From DASVEE01 sp036399695 (lineage in GTDB: Bacteria; Acidobacteriota; Thermoanaerobaculia; Gp7-AA8): DNA of 15,189 bases. The first letter of the stretch is position 1. Each line of letters begins with the position of its first letter. A program made the position numbers and the translations under genes. This document shows, in pieces, positions 1 to 5,807 of the stretch. Below the pieces are notes generated by a model, which did no database searches, was not told the origin of the DNA, and saw nothing but the letters and a program-made list of their open reading frames with translations. Location: assembly GCA_036399695.1 (NCBI GenBank), contig DASWMP010000078.1, forward strand, positions 1 through 15,189. The letters are read 5' to 3'.

Positions 1-50
1 GCCACCGCTCTTCTACACGTGTATCAGAGCGGTGGCGTTCGCCACCGCAC
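1..50. repeat. Nested GC-rich palindromes at the left edge
   Basis: Bases 1-36 form an almost perfect palindrome: arms GCCACCGCTCT and AGAGCGGTGGC (11 bp) flank a second palindrome, TACACGTGTA, with only two TC spacers unpaired. Bases 28-47 form another hairpin, GCGGTGGCG-TT-CGCCACCGC. The string TTCGCCACCGCAC (38-50) recurs at 2690-2702, which ties this edge to the dispersed 3'-end element described elsewhere in the window. It may belong to the gene lying to the left, as a terminator or REP-like unit. The contig may also simply have broken at this repeat. Confidence 0.6.
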
Positions 51-83
51 ACCAAGAATCCGAAATCGCGCTAGTCTCTCCCC

Positions 84-857
84 ATGCGCATGCCCACCCT
101 CTTCTTCGGCCACGGCAATCCGATGAACGCGATCCAGACGAACGCCTGGACCGAGGGCTGGCGGGCGATCGGGCGGGCGTTGCCGAAGCCGAAGGCGATC
201 GTCTGCATCTCGGCGCACTGGTACCTGCCGGCGACGCTCGTCACGTCCAACGAGAAGCCGCGCACGATCCACGACTTTGGCGGCTTCCCTCGGCCGCTCT
301 ACGCGGTGCAGTACCCGGCGCCGGGCGAGCCGTCGATGGTGGAGCGCATCCGCACGCTGCTCGCGCCGTTCGAGGTGGCGGGGAACGAGGAGTGGGGACT
401 CGATCACGGCACCTGGTCGGTGCTGGTGCACGCCTTCCCCGACGCCGATATCCCCGTCGTCCAGCTCAGCATCGACGAGACCCAGCCGGCCCAGTTCCAC
501 TACGACCTCGGGCGCCGCCTCGCGCCGCTCCGCGACGAAGGAGTGCTCGTCATCGGCAGCGGGAACCTCGTCCACAACCTGCACACCTACGCCTGGGGCA
601 AGCACGACCCCGAACCGTTCGACTGGGCTGTCCGCTTCGAGCAGCTCGCCCGCACCGCCATCACCACCCGCGACCACCAGCCCCTCATCGACTACGAAGC
701 CCTCGGCCGCGACGCCCAACTCTCCGCCCCCACCCCCGACCATTACCTCCCCCTGCTCTACATCCTCGGCACCCAGCAGGAAGAGGACGAAGTCCGCTTC
801 CCGGTCGAAGGGGTGGACGGCGGCTCGATCTCCATGCTCACCGTGCAGATCGGCTAG
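84..857 (+). CDS. ygiD: YgiD-like class III extradiol ring-cleavage dioxygenase
   Basis: The 257-residue product matches the YgiD/DODA family (4,5-DOPA extradiol dioxygenase), whose members use a single metal to open catechol-type rings in the cytoplasm. The N-terminal GHGNPMNAI segment (H10), the ISAHW motif (H45) and GSGNLVHNLH (H164, H167) carry the expected metal-binding histidines. LDHGTW (H108) supplies the usual catalytic histidine. Length and the C-terminal GSISM motif fit the family, so the gene looks complete. ATG at 84 is used here, but ATG at 90 (MPTLFFGHG) is nearly as good and neither has a clear ribosome binding site. The physiological substrate cannot be told from sequence; in E. 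coli the enzyme acts on DOPA in vitro. No neighbour points to a pathway, as the next genes are nuclease-like. Confidence 0.9.
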   Translation: MRMPTLFFGHGNPMNAIQTNAWTEGWRAIGRALPKPKAIVCISAHWYLPATLVTSNEKPRTIHDFGGFPRPLYAVQYPAPGEPSMVERIRTLLAPFEVAGNEEWGLDHGTWSVLVHAFPDADIPVVQLSIDETQPAQFHYDLGRRLAPLRDEGVLVIGSGNLVHNLHTYAWGKHDPEPFDWAVRFEQLARTAITTRDHQPLIDYEALGRDAQLSAPTPDHYLPLLYILGTQQEEDEVRFPVEGVDGGSISMLTVQIG

Positions 858-876
858 CGTGACACGACACCACGGA

Positions 877-894
877 CCATCGAGCCATCGATGG
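877..894. terminator. Small hairpin after the dioxygenase gene
   Basis: CCATCGA-GCCA-TCGATGG is a perfect 7-bp stem with a four-base loop, beginning 20 bases after the ygiD stop codon. No T-run follows, so it is not a canonical intrinsic terminator. It may still mark the 3' end of the transcript. Confidence 0.3.
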
Positions 895-931
895 GGTCGC
901 GCGAACCAACGATCTGTCGCGCAAAGGCACC

Positions 932-975
932 GGTGAGGTCGGTCGACGCCGCGGGTGAGGTCGATCGACGCCACC
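932..975. repeat. Two tandem 22-bp repeats
   Basis: GGTGAGGTCGGTCGACGCC (start of unit 1, 932-953) is repeated with one change as GGTGAGGTCGATCGACGCC (unit 2, 954-975), directly head to tail. It lies in the gap between the dioxygenase and the LuxR remnant. Each unit contains a GTCGAC or ATCGAC core. No function is evident. Confidence 0.6.
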
Positions 976-1030
976 TTTGCCGTCACGCCGACGCAAAGGT
1001 CCCGTCCCGAGATCGTCCGCGTGGGATAGC

Positions 1031-1168
1031 ACGAGCAACGGACAACGCGACCTCTCGGAGAACACGGTGAAGTTCCACGTCCGCAATATCCTCGACAAAC
1101 TCCGCCTCCACAACCGCGCGCAGGTGGTGGCCTACGCGTTGAAGAACAAGATGGTGGATGCGGATTAG
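1031..1168 (+). pseudogene. C-terminal remnant of a LuxR/GerE-type regulator
   Basis: About 45 residues ending at the TAG at 1168 read LSENTVKFHVRNILDKLRLH followed by NRAQVVAYAL. This is the recognition helix and last helix of a GerE/LuxR DNA-binding domain, as found at the end of NarL-type response regulators. Upstream, the first HTH helix is degraded (only GQRD precedes LSENT) and there is no receiver domain. The open frame starts at 977 in unrelated sequence beside the 22-bp repeats. The best reading is a decayed gene whose 5' part was lost by deletion. A functional 63-residue mini-regulator is possible but unlikely, because half of the HTH fold is absent. The Uma2 gene begins 27 bases downstream. 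Confidence 0.7.
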
Positions 1169-1195
1169 AGAGCCGAGGAGGCGTAAACTTCACCC

Positions 1196-1771
1196 ATGGC
1201 CACCGACACGACCACGCGGCTGACGTACGACGATCTCGTGCAATTGCCGGACGACGGCAGGCGCTACGAGATCATCGATGGAGAGTTGTTCGTGAACGCT
1301 GCGCCCGTGCCCCGACATCAGATGATCGTCGGCAATCTCTATTTCGAGCTCGCCACCTTCTTTCGCCGGAACGGCGGCGGCATGGTCTACCTCTCACCGC
1401 TCGACGTGGTGTTCGACGAGCTGAACGTCACCGAGCCCGATGTCGTCGTCATCAGCAGCGACCGCGCGGGCATAGTCGGCAAGAAGAACGTGCAAGGCGC
1501 CCCAAGCCTCTGCATCGAAGTGCTTTCCGACAGCACCCGCCGCCTGGACGAGATCCACAAACGGAAGCTCTACGAGCGGTCGGGTGTGGATGAATACTGG
1601 ATCGTCGATCCGGTGCTGGAGATCGTGAAGGTGTACCGGCGCGGTCCGTCCGGCTACGAGCGCGCTGCGGAAGTGAGCACCGAAAGCGGCGGCGCCATCA
1701 CGACACCACTGTTCCGGGCACTGTCGGTCGACGTCACGGCGGTGTTCACCAGCCCGTGGAGTGAGGCGTAA
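1196..1771 (+). CDS. Uma2-family (DUF820) nuclease-fold protein, copy 1
   Basis: The 191-residue product belongs to the Uma2/DUF820 family, which has a PD-(D/E)XK endonuclease fold and is often expanded in Acidobacteria, Cyanobacteria and Planctomycetes. Visible landmarks are the N-terminal LTYDDLVQLPDDGRRYEIIDG, the acidic pair EPD (D82), CIEVLSDSTRR (E108), the K122-x3-Y126 pattern and the SGVDEYWIVDP signature near residues 129-139. The putative catalytic D-E-K set is intact. ATG at 1196 is preceded by GAGGAGG at 1175-1181. The biological role of the family is not established; nuclease activity is inferred from the fold. It is the first of two tandem copies, and its last codons and stop fall inside the leader repeat of the second copy. 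Confidence 0.9.
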   Translation: MATDTTTRLTYDDLVQLPDDGRRYEIIDGELFVNAAPVPRHQMIVGNLYFELATFFRRNGGGMVYLSPLDVVFDELNVTEPDVVVISSDRAGIVGKKNVQGAPSLCIEVLSDSTRRLDEIHKRKLYERSGVDEYWIVDPVLEIVKVYRRGPSGYERAAEVSTESGGAITTPLFRALSVDVTAVFTSPWSEA

Positions 1772-1786
1772 ACTTCACCCATGGCC
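1763..1786 (+). repeat. Duplicated leader shared by the two Uma2 genes
   Basis: Twenty-four bases across the start of copy 2 (1763-1786, containing GGCGTAAACTTCACCC and the ATG) are identical to 1178-1201 in front of copy 1. The TAA inside this leader serves as the stop codon of copy 1 at 1769-1771. The duplication unit therefore included the 5' untranslated region, and the join created the end of the first gene. Confidence 0.85.
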
Positions 1787-2338
1787 CCCGACACGACCAC
1801 ACGGCTGACGTACGACGATCTCGTGCACTTGCCGGATGACGGCAGGCGCTACGAGATCATCGATGGAGAGTTGTTCGTGAACGCTGCGCCCGTGCCGCGA
1901 CATCAGCGGATCGTCCGTATTCTGCTCGGGAGACTCGACCGTTATTTCGAAGAGCATGGGGGCGGAGAAGTGTTTCCCTCGCCGATCGACGTGGTGTTCG
2001 ACAACGCGAACATCGCCCAGCCCGACCTCGTCGTCATCAGGAGCGATCGCGCGAACATCGTCGAGGAAAAGAACATCAAGGGCGCACCGAACCTCTGCAT
2101 CGAAGTGCTTTCCGACAGCACCCGCCGCCTGGACGAGATCCACAAACGGAAGCTCTACGAGCGGTCGGGCGTGGATGAATACTGGATCGTCGATCCGGTG
2201 CTGGAGCTGGTGAAGGTGTACCGGCGCACGCTGTCCGGCTACGAGCGCGTGGCCGAGATCAACGTGGAAGAGGGCGGCGCGATCACCACCCCGCTGTTTC
2301 CGGACCTGTCGATCGACGTGTCTGCGGTGTTCCCCTGA
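1781..2338 (+). CDS. Uma2-family (DUF820) nuclease-fold protein, copy 2
   Basis: This 185-residue paralogue aligns with copy 1 without gaps through the whole core. Residues 1-42 are almost identical, residues 43-102 are clearly diverged, and the segment from CIEVLSDSTRR through VDEYWIVDPVLE is again identical. The tail after residue 150 differs and is six residues shorter. The PD at 81-82, E108 and K122 are all present, so both copies could be active. Only nine bases separate it from copy 1, so the two are probably co-transcribed. The stop codon TGA (2336-2338) runs directly into a copy of the short 3'-end element. Function is unknown beyond the nuclease-like fold. Confidence 0.9.
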   Translation: MAPDTTTRLTYDDLVHLPDDGRRYEIIDGELFVNAAPVPRHQRIVRILLGRLDRYFEEHGGGEVFPSPIDVVFDNANIAQPDLVVIRSDRANIVEEKNIKGAPNLCIEVLSDSTRRLDEIHKRKLYERSGVDEYWIVDPVLELVKVYRRTLSGYERVAEINVEEGGAITTPLFPDLSIDVSAVFP

Positions 2339-2355
2339 TCTCGGAGAGCGGCGGC
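2338..2355 (+). repeat. 3'-end element, copy after Uma2 gene 2
   Basis: ATCTCGGAGAGCGGCGGC begins on the last base of the Uma2 stop codon. It matches the element found after the DyP peroxidase and boxB genes (ATCTCGGAGTGCGGTGGC) at 16 of 18 positions, in the same orientation relative to the gene. It continues into CTCGCCACCG, which can pair back with the CGGCGG part. The rest of the gap up to 2506 shows nothing I can identify. Confidence 0.55.
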
Positions 2356-2506
2356 TCGCCACCGTGTACGCCGGACCGGTGGCGCTGCGACCAGGGCAGT
2401 GCGCAATGCCGCGGTGTTCATTGCCCGGTTGATCTAACCGCGTCACGAGTGACACGGCGATCATTCGTAAGTTGGCGTCGATCTATCCCTTGGTTCGCCG
2501 TCGATG

Positions 2507-2644
2507 AACCGGCGCCTGCGGGCGCGGACAGACAGGAGTGTCTGTCCTACATTCAGATCTCTCCGAAGAATCGGGTACCCGCGGCTCGTCGGCAGTCAAT
2601 GTAGGACAGACACTCTTGTCTGTCTGCGCCCGCAGGCGCCGGTT
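2507..2644. repeat. Large inverted repeat with 47-bp arms
   Basis: Arms 2507-2553 and 2598-2644 are reverse complements at 45 of 47 positions and are separated by 44 bases. Each arm joins two palindromic modules: GGCGCCTGCGGGCGC and the dyad ACAGACA-AGAG-TGTCTGT (with one G variant), ending in CCTACATT. The outer module AGAGTGTCTGTCCTACAT recurs as the arms of the repeat at 9075-9145, so this is a dispersed family. It lies between the convergent Uma2 and peroxidase genes, where a strong hairpin could stop transcription from both sides. No transposase is present, so it could be a non-autonomous mobile repeat or a REP-like unit. Confidence 0.9.
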
Positions 2645-2692
2645 TTCAGGCCATCAGAGTGTGTGCGCTCCGTTTTGACACACCCTCCATTC

Positions 2693-2712
2693 GCCACCGC
2701 ACTCCGAGATGG
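2693..2712 (-). repeat. 3'-end element, copy after the DyP peroxidase
   Basis: Read on the minus strand this is CCATCTCGGAGTGCGGTGGC, identical over all 20 bases to 13126-13145 after boxB. It starts four bases after the peroxidase stop codon (lower end 2716) and has the same orientation as the gene. Confidence 0.75.
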
Positions 2713-2715
2713 GCC

Positions 2716-3582
2716 TCACACCCCGAGCTGCGACAAATCCAGCTTGTCGCCCTTCACCGGCGGGCACCAGTAATACCCGCCCGTCACGGGACGCGAGAAC
2801 GTGAACAGCCCGTCCACGATCCCGTCCTCCAGTCCGGCCATGCGGCGCATCATGATCTCGAAGCGGTCCAGCGACTCCACGTAGCTGATGAACTCCAGCC
2901 CTTCCTGCGTGGCGTTGGCCCAGGGCATCGAGCGGCGGACCATGAAGGCCGGCGGGTCGAAGCTTTCCTGTTCGCTTCTCTTGATGTGGGCGGACGGTGG
3001 GGCATCTTCGATCTCTTCGTTCGAGTCGGCGCGGCGGCCGATGAGGAGCTCGCGGTGCTGCTCCTCGAATTTGCGGAAGCGGGCCAGGTCGTGGACCCAG
3101 CGCTGCACGACCAGGAAGCTCGTCCCGTCCTTGCGCAGTGCGGCTTCGGCCGCCTTCTTTCCTTTCGGGTTCTCGGTGCCGTCCTCGAAGCGGGTCAGGT
3201 CGCGGCCGCCGTGGTAGGTGAAGGTGTCGTTGGAGTCGACGAGGAGGAACGCCTCGCCGACGAGCTCGCGGATGTGCTGCGTCAGGTCGAAGACGACGCC
3301 GCGATCGGGACCGCGCAGGAGAAAGCAGAGCGCTTCCTGCGTCGAGGGGACGCTGCACGCCGGGCCGGACATCGCCGGGAACGTGCGCAGGCCGGGGCAC
3401 TGCTGCCCCAGGGCGAGCGTCACGGGCTCGCCGATGCCAATCGTGCCGCAGTCGGGCGAGAAGCCGTCGCGAAGGCTGCGCAGCGCTTCCTCGAGGTCGG
3501 TATCAGGAGCGACGCGGAAGAGGAGCGTACGGCCGACGGGCGGGCGGTCGGCGAGGATGGACGGCTGGGCATGGTGGTGCAT
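2716..3582 (-). CDS. DyP-type heme peroxidase
   Basis: The 288-residue product is a dye-decolorizing-type peroxidase of the YfeX-like branch, a heme enzyme that uses hydrogen peroxide to oxidise phenolic or dye-like substrates. The signature GGRDLTRFEDGTENP lies at residues 125-139, with distal Asp at 134. H199 in PSAHIKR is the likely proximal heme ligand, and the arginine pair in FMVRRSMP (216-217) is the likely distal Arg. GLEFISYV near 228 is also typical. The first Gly of the usual GxxDG is Arg131 here, a modest departure. No signal peptide is seen, so the enzyme is cytoplasmic or carried by a partner. The start MHHHAQ was chosen because the frame upstream encodes no family sequence. It lies 35 bases downstream of the O-antigen ligase gene on the same strand and may be co-transcribed. 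Confidence 0.9.
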   Translation of the reverse strand: MHHHAQPSILADRPPVGRTLLFRVAPDTDLEEALRSLRDGFSPDCGTIGIGEPVTLALGQQCPGLRTFPAMSGPACSVPSTQEALCFLLRGPDRGVVFDLTQHIRELVGEAFLLVDSNDTFTYHGGRDLTRFEDGTENPKGKKAAEAALRKDGTSFLVVQRWVHDLARFRKFEEQHRELLIGRRADSNEEIEDAPPSAHIKRSEQESFDPPAFMVRRSMPWANATQEGLEFISYVESLDRFEIMMRRMAGLEDGIVDGLFTFSRPVTGGYYWCPPVKGDKLDLSQLGV

Positions 3583-3617
3583 GGGGGCGCGATTATGTCG
3601 GCCCGGCCCGCGGGGCG

Positions 3618-5213
3618 CTAGTCGGAATCGGAACAGCCGCTCGCGACGCTCCTCGCCGCGGACGCAGCCGGAAAGAGCGATCGCGCGGCCAGGGCATGCT
3701 CGCAGCGCTGCTGCCGTTTGCCGATGCGCGCCAGCCGCAGATGCAGCCGGTAACTGCCGGGGTCGATGCGCGACGCCCGTTCCAGCGACTCCCGGTCGCC
3801 GTGCCGCGCCTGGAGGTCCATGGCCACGAGCTGCGAGGCGCTGCGCACCGCCCCGAGACCGCTGAAGACGACCACCAGCAACACGAACAGCGTCCGTCCG
3901 CGGAGCGCGAGCGGCGGCATCGGCAGCCAGAGCGCGCCGAGCACCGTCCAGACGATGAACGTCGGCAGGGCGAGCAGCAGCACGGCGTCGAAGGCGCCGG
4001 CCACGGCGGCGGCGGCGAGCGTGGCGAGCATCGCCGCGGCGACGATGGCGTCGTCCGGATCGGCGGCCCGCCTGAGACGCTGCAGCGTCGTCAACGCGAG
4101 GGCTACGAACACCACCGCCAGGATGAGGAACGCCGGGAAGCCGCGCTCGGAGATGAAGGCGATCCAGTCGCTGCTCGGCCAGGGGTTGTACGTCATCCCC
4201 TCTTCGGAAGGATCGAGCGACGGGTCGCGCCGCGCCGCGTACTCGGGGTACCAGACCGGCCAGTTGCCCGGGCCGACGCCGAGGAGCGCGTGGGCGGCGG
4301 CCATCTTCAGCGAGTGCTCGTACTGGATGAGGCGTCCGCGTCCGCTGCCTTCCTGGTAGTTCGTCACGTCTTTGACGGAATCGAGATAGGGATTGTCGCT
4401 GCGCCAGTTGAGCGTGTTCGGGAGGAGGAGCGCCGCAGCCACCCCTCCGCCGATCAGCAGCAGGGCGACGAACAGACGCTTCCATGTGCGGCCGTCGCGG
4501 CGCAACGGACCGGAAAAGAGCATGGCGAAGAGGAAGATGACGATCATGGCCCCGAAGGCGAGCCACGCCGCACGCGAGCGCGTCAGCACCAGCGACGCCG
4601 TCACCAGCATGACGCCGAGCGACGCCGCGAACGACGCGCTGCCGCGTCGGGCGTAGAGCGCGGCCAGCAGCACGACCGGAAAGCCGAAGGCCGCCGCATG
4701 CGCCACGAAATTGCGGTTTCCCAGCGTGCCGCCCGGCGCGCGGTTGAGGGCGAAGACGTCCAGGCGCAGGCCGTACGTCTGCAGCAGCGACGTCACCGCC
4801 GCCAGCACCACCGCAAAGGCCAGCGCGCCGACGAGCGCGCGCGCCAGGCCGGCGTTGCGGAAGGTGCGAGCCACCCAGAAGAGCAGGACGCCGGACGCGC
4901 TCACCGCCAGCGCCCGCATCCCCAGCCAGGGATTCTCCGCCAGCAGCGTCGAGACGGCGCCCATCAACAGATAGAGGAGGAGCGCCGCATCCAGCCAGGT
5001 GATCGTCGCCCGCCGGAAGGAGCGCACGACCAGCAGCCCCGCCAGCGCCGCCGTCACATGCAGCACCAGCTCTTTCGGGACGAAGAACCGGTCGAGATCG
5101 AAGACCTTGTGCGTCGAAGCGACCAGCACCACCGCAAAAGCCCCGAGCTGCACGAGCCGCAACGCCAGCCGCTCTGCCCGGGTGGAAATCGGAAGCGCGG
5201 CAATTTCGGTCAT
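3618..5213 (-). CDS. O-antigen ligase/polymerase-like membrane protein (Wzy_C family)
   Basis: The 531-residue product has about twelve hydrophobic segments and the O-antigen ligase family layout. Visible marks are GTLGNRNFVAHAAA near residue 160, TRSRAAWLAFG near 210, a periplasmic loop containing GVGPGNWPVWYPEY near 312, and SDWIAFISERGFPAF near 350. Such proteins transfer or polymerise undecaprenyl-linked glycans at the periplasmic face of the inner membrane, onto lipid A-core or sometimes onto pilin. The C-terminal 70 residues resemble a tetratricopeptide helix pair (LERASRIDPGSYRLHLRLA), common in the larger members. The start MTEIAALP at 5213 was chosen because the open frame further upstream is low in hydrophobicity and overlaps the divergent gene. 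No glycan gene cluster is nearby, so ligase versus polymerase cannot be decided. Confidence 0.85.
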   Translation of the reverse strand: MTEIAALPISTRAERLALRLVQLGAFAVVLVASTHKVFDLDRFFVPKELVLHVTAALAGLLVVRSFRRATITWLDAALLLYLLMGAVSTLLAENPWLGMRALAVSASGVLLFWVARTFRNAGLARALVGALAFAVVLAAVTSLLQTYGLRLDVFALNRAPGGTLGNRNFVAHAAAFGFPVVLLAALYARRGSASFAASLGVMLVTASLVLTRSRAAWLAFGAMIVIFLFAMLFSGPLRRDGRTWKRLFVALLLIGGGVAAALLLPNTLNWRSDNPYLDSVKDVTNYQEGSGRGRLIQYEHSLKMAAAHALLGVGPGNWPVWYPEYAARRDPSLDPSEEGMTYNPWPSSDWIAFISERGFPAFLILAVVFVALALTTLQRLRRAADPDDAIVAAAMLATLAAAAVAGAFDAVLLLALPTFIVWTVLGALWLPMPPLALRGRTLFVLLVVVFSGLGAVRSASQLVAMDLQARHGDRESLERASRIDPGSYRLHLRLARIGKRQQRCEHALAARSLFPAASAARSVASGCSDSD

Positions 5214-5255
5214 CGGCAGCCGGAAGCGTATCAGCGCGGCACGTGATCCGCACCC

Positions 5256-5366
5256 ATGGCCGCGTCTATGGCCATCCGCCTTCGCACCTCCGGCTGCCTT
5301 TTCAGCATCATTGCTTCCGTCGTTTTGACTATCCTGCTCAACCTGATGCTGCGCGGCTGTTCGTAG
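5256..5366 (+). CDS. Small single-pass membrane protein
   Basis: This 36-residue frame encodes a short basic N-terminus (MAIRLRTSG from the second Met), then a hydrophobic stretch CLFSIIASVVLTILLNLML and the tail RGCS. That is one clear transmembrane helix with positive charge on the N-terminal side. ATG at 5268 would give 32 residues and may be the true start; neither ATG has a good ribosome binding site. Its reading frame is inside the divergent gap, overlaps nothing else convincing, and ends 66 bases before the DGTD-repeat peptide. I do not recognise a named family. It could be a partner of the downstream peptide or an unrelated small membrane protein. Confidence 0.5.
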   Translation: MAASMAIRLRTSGCLFSIIASVVLTILLNLMLRGCS

Positions 5367-5367
5367 G

Positions 5368-5396
5368 AAAAAAGCTCGGGCCGCTCTTGGCCCGGC
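5368..5396 (-). terminator. Terminator-like hairpin on the minus strand, in the leader of the repeat peptide
   Basis: On the minus strand a stem CGGGCC-AAGAGC-GGCCCG, extended by GC pairs around a bulged A, is followed directly by six T. This is the classic shape of an intrinsic terminator facing the O-antigen ligase gene. No minus-strand gene ends here, so it may block antisense transcripts coming from the operon to the right. On the plus strand the same bases form an A-run followed by a hairpin in the 5' leader of the peptide mRNA, where they could instead affect stability or translation. Confidence 0.4.
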
Positions 5397-5431
5397 GACT
5401 GCACGCACGGCTTCGGTAACTGGAGGTATGC

Positions 5432-5698
5432 ATGAACGAAGAGATCAATTCGGGTTTGCTGCAGGATGTCCGTGACCTCGAGCCGGCGCGTTCCGCGTCG
5501 GCGGCTGATGGAACCGATGCTGGGACCGACGGTTCGCCGATGAAAAAAGGCGATACCGACGGCACCGATGCCGAGGATCAGGACGGCACCGACGCCACCG
5601 ACGCGGACGGGACGGACGATACGGATACGGACGGCACCGACGATACCGACTCCGACGGAACCGACGACACGGATTCGGACGGAACGGATAACGCGTAG
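5432..5698 (+). CDS. Acidic DGTD-repeat peptide, candidate substrate of the JmjC oxygenase
   Basis: The 88-residue product starts with a leader-like segment (MNEEINSGLLQDVRDLEPAR) and then becomes almost only Asp, Gly, Thr and Ser. DGTD occurs seven times. From residue 43 it recurs every eight residues (43, 51, 59, 67, 75, 83), giving octads such as DGTDATDA and DGTDDTDS. Codons in equivalent positions differ freely (GGC/GGG/GGA, ACC/ACG, GAC/GAT), so the protein repeat, not the DNA repeat, appears to be kept. GGAGG at 5422-5426 sits five bases before the ATG, the best ribosome binding site of this operon. There is no signal peptide or cysteine. The Asp spacing also resembles calcium-binding thrombospondin type-3 repeats. 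The downstream oxygenase suggests a modified peptide, but this is inference. Confidence 0.75.
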   Translation: MNEEINSGLLQDVRDLEPARSASAADGTDAGTDGSPMKKGDTDGTDAEDQDGTDATDADGTDDTDTDGTDDTDSDGTDDTDSDGTDNA

Positions 5699-5723
5699 CA
5701 TTGCAGCAGGCAGTTCGCAGTTG

Positions 5724-5776
5724 GCGGTTGGCAGTGGAACGATCTACTGTCAACCGCGGGTGTGCCTTCGGCACAC
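5724..5776 (+). promoter_or_regulatory. Two adjacent hairpins between peptide and oxygenase genes
   Basis: GCGGTTGGCAGT (5724-5735) pairs with ACTGTCAACCGC (5746-5757), a 12-bp stem with one G-T pair and a ten-base loop. Three bases further, GTGTGCC-TTC-GGCACAC (5760-5776) is a perfect 7-bp stem. Neither is followed by a T-run. In a 109-base gap inside a likely operon they could stabilise the peptide mRNA end or attenuate read-through, keeping the oxygenase below the peptide level. Confidence 0.5.
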
Positions 5777-5807
5777 GTACCGCCTGCTGCCAAGTTTCCC
5801 CGAGCCC

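Noticed and set aside
1..36. Sequencing adapter remnant at the left edge
   Set aside because: The palindrome does not match adapter sequences I know, and its GCGGTGGC core recurs at 2693-2700 and 13138-13145, so it looks genomic.
3696..5246. A 516-residue plus-strand frame opposite the ligase gene
   Set aside because: It is highly charged and low in complexity (Arg, Glu, Gln, His), as expected from the complement of a GC-rich membrane-protein gene.
2716..5253. An 845-residue open frame covering both the peroxidase and the ligase region
   Set aside because: Only the last 288 residues are peroxidase. The first part is Ala/Arg/Gly-rich and out of frame with the hydrophobic ligase protein on the same strand, so it is a GC-rich shadow, not a fusion.
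5368..5431. Riboswitch in the leader of the repeat peptide
   Set aside because: The A-run, hairpin and CACGCACGGCTTCGGTAACTG string looked riboswitch-like, but I could not fit it to the conserved core of any class I know.
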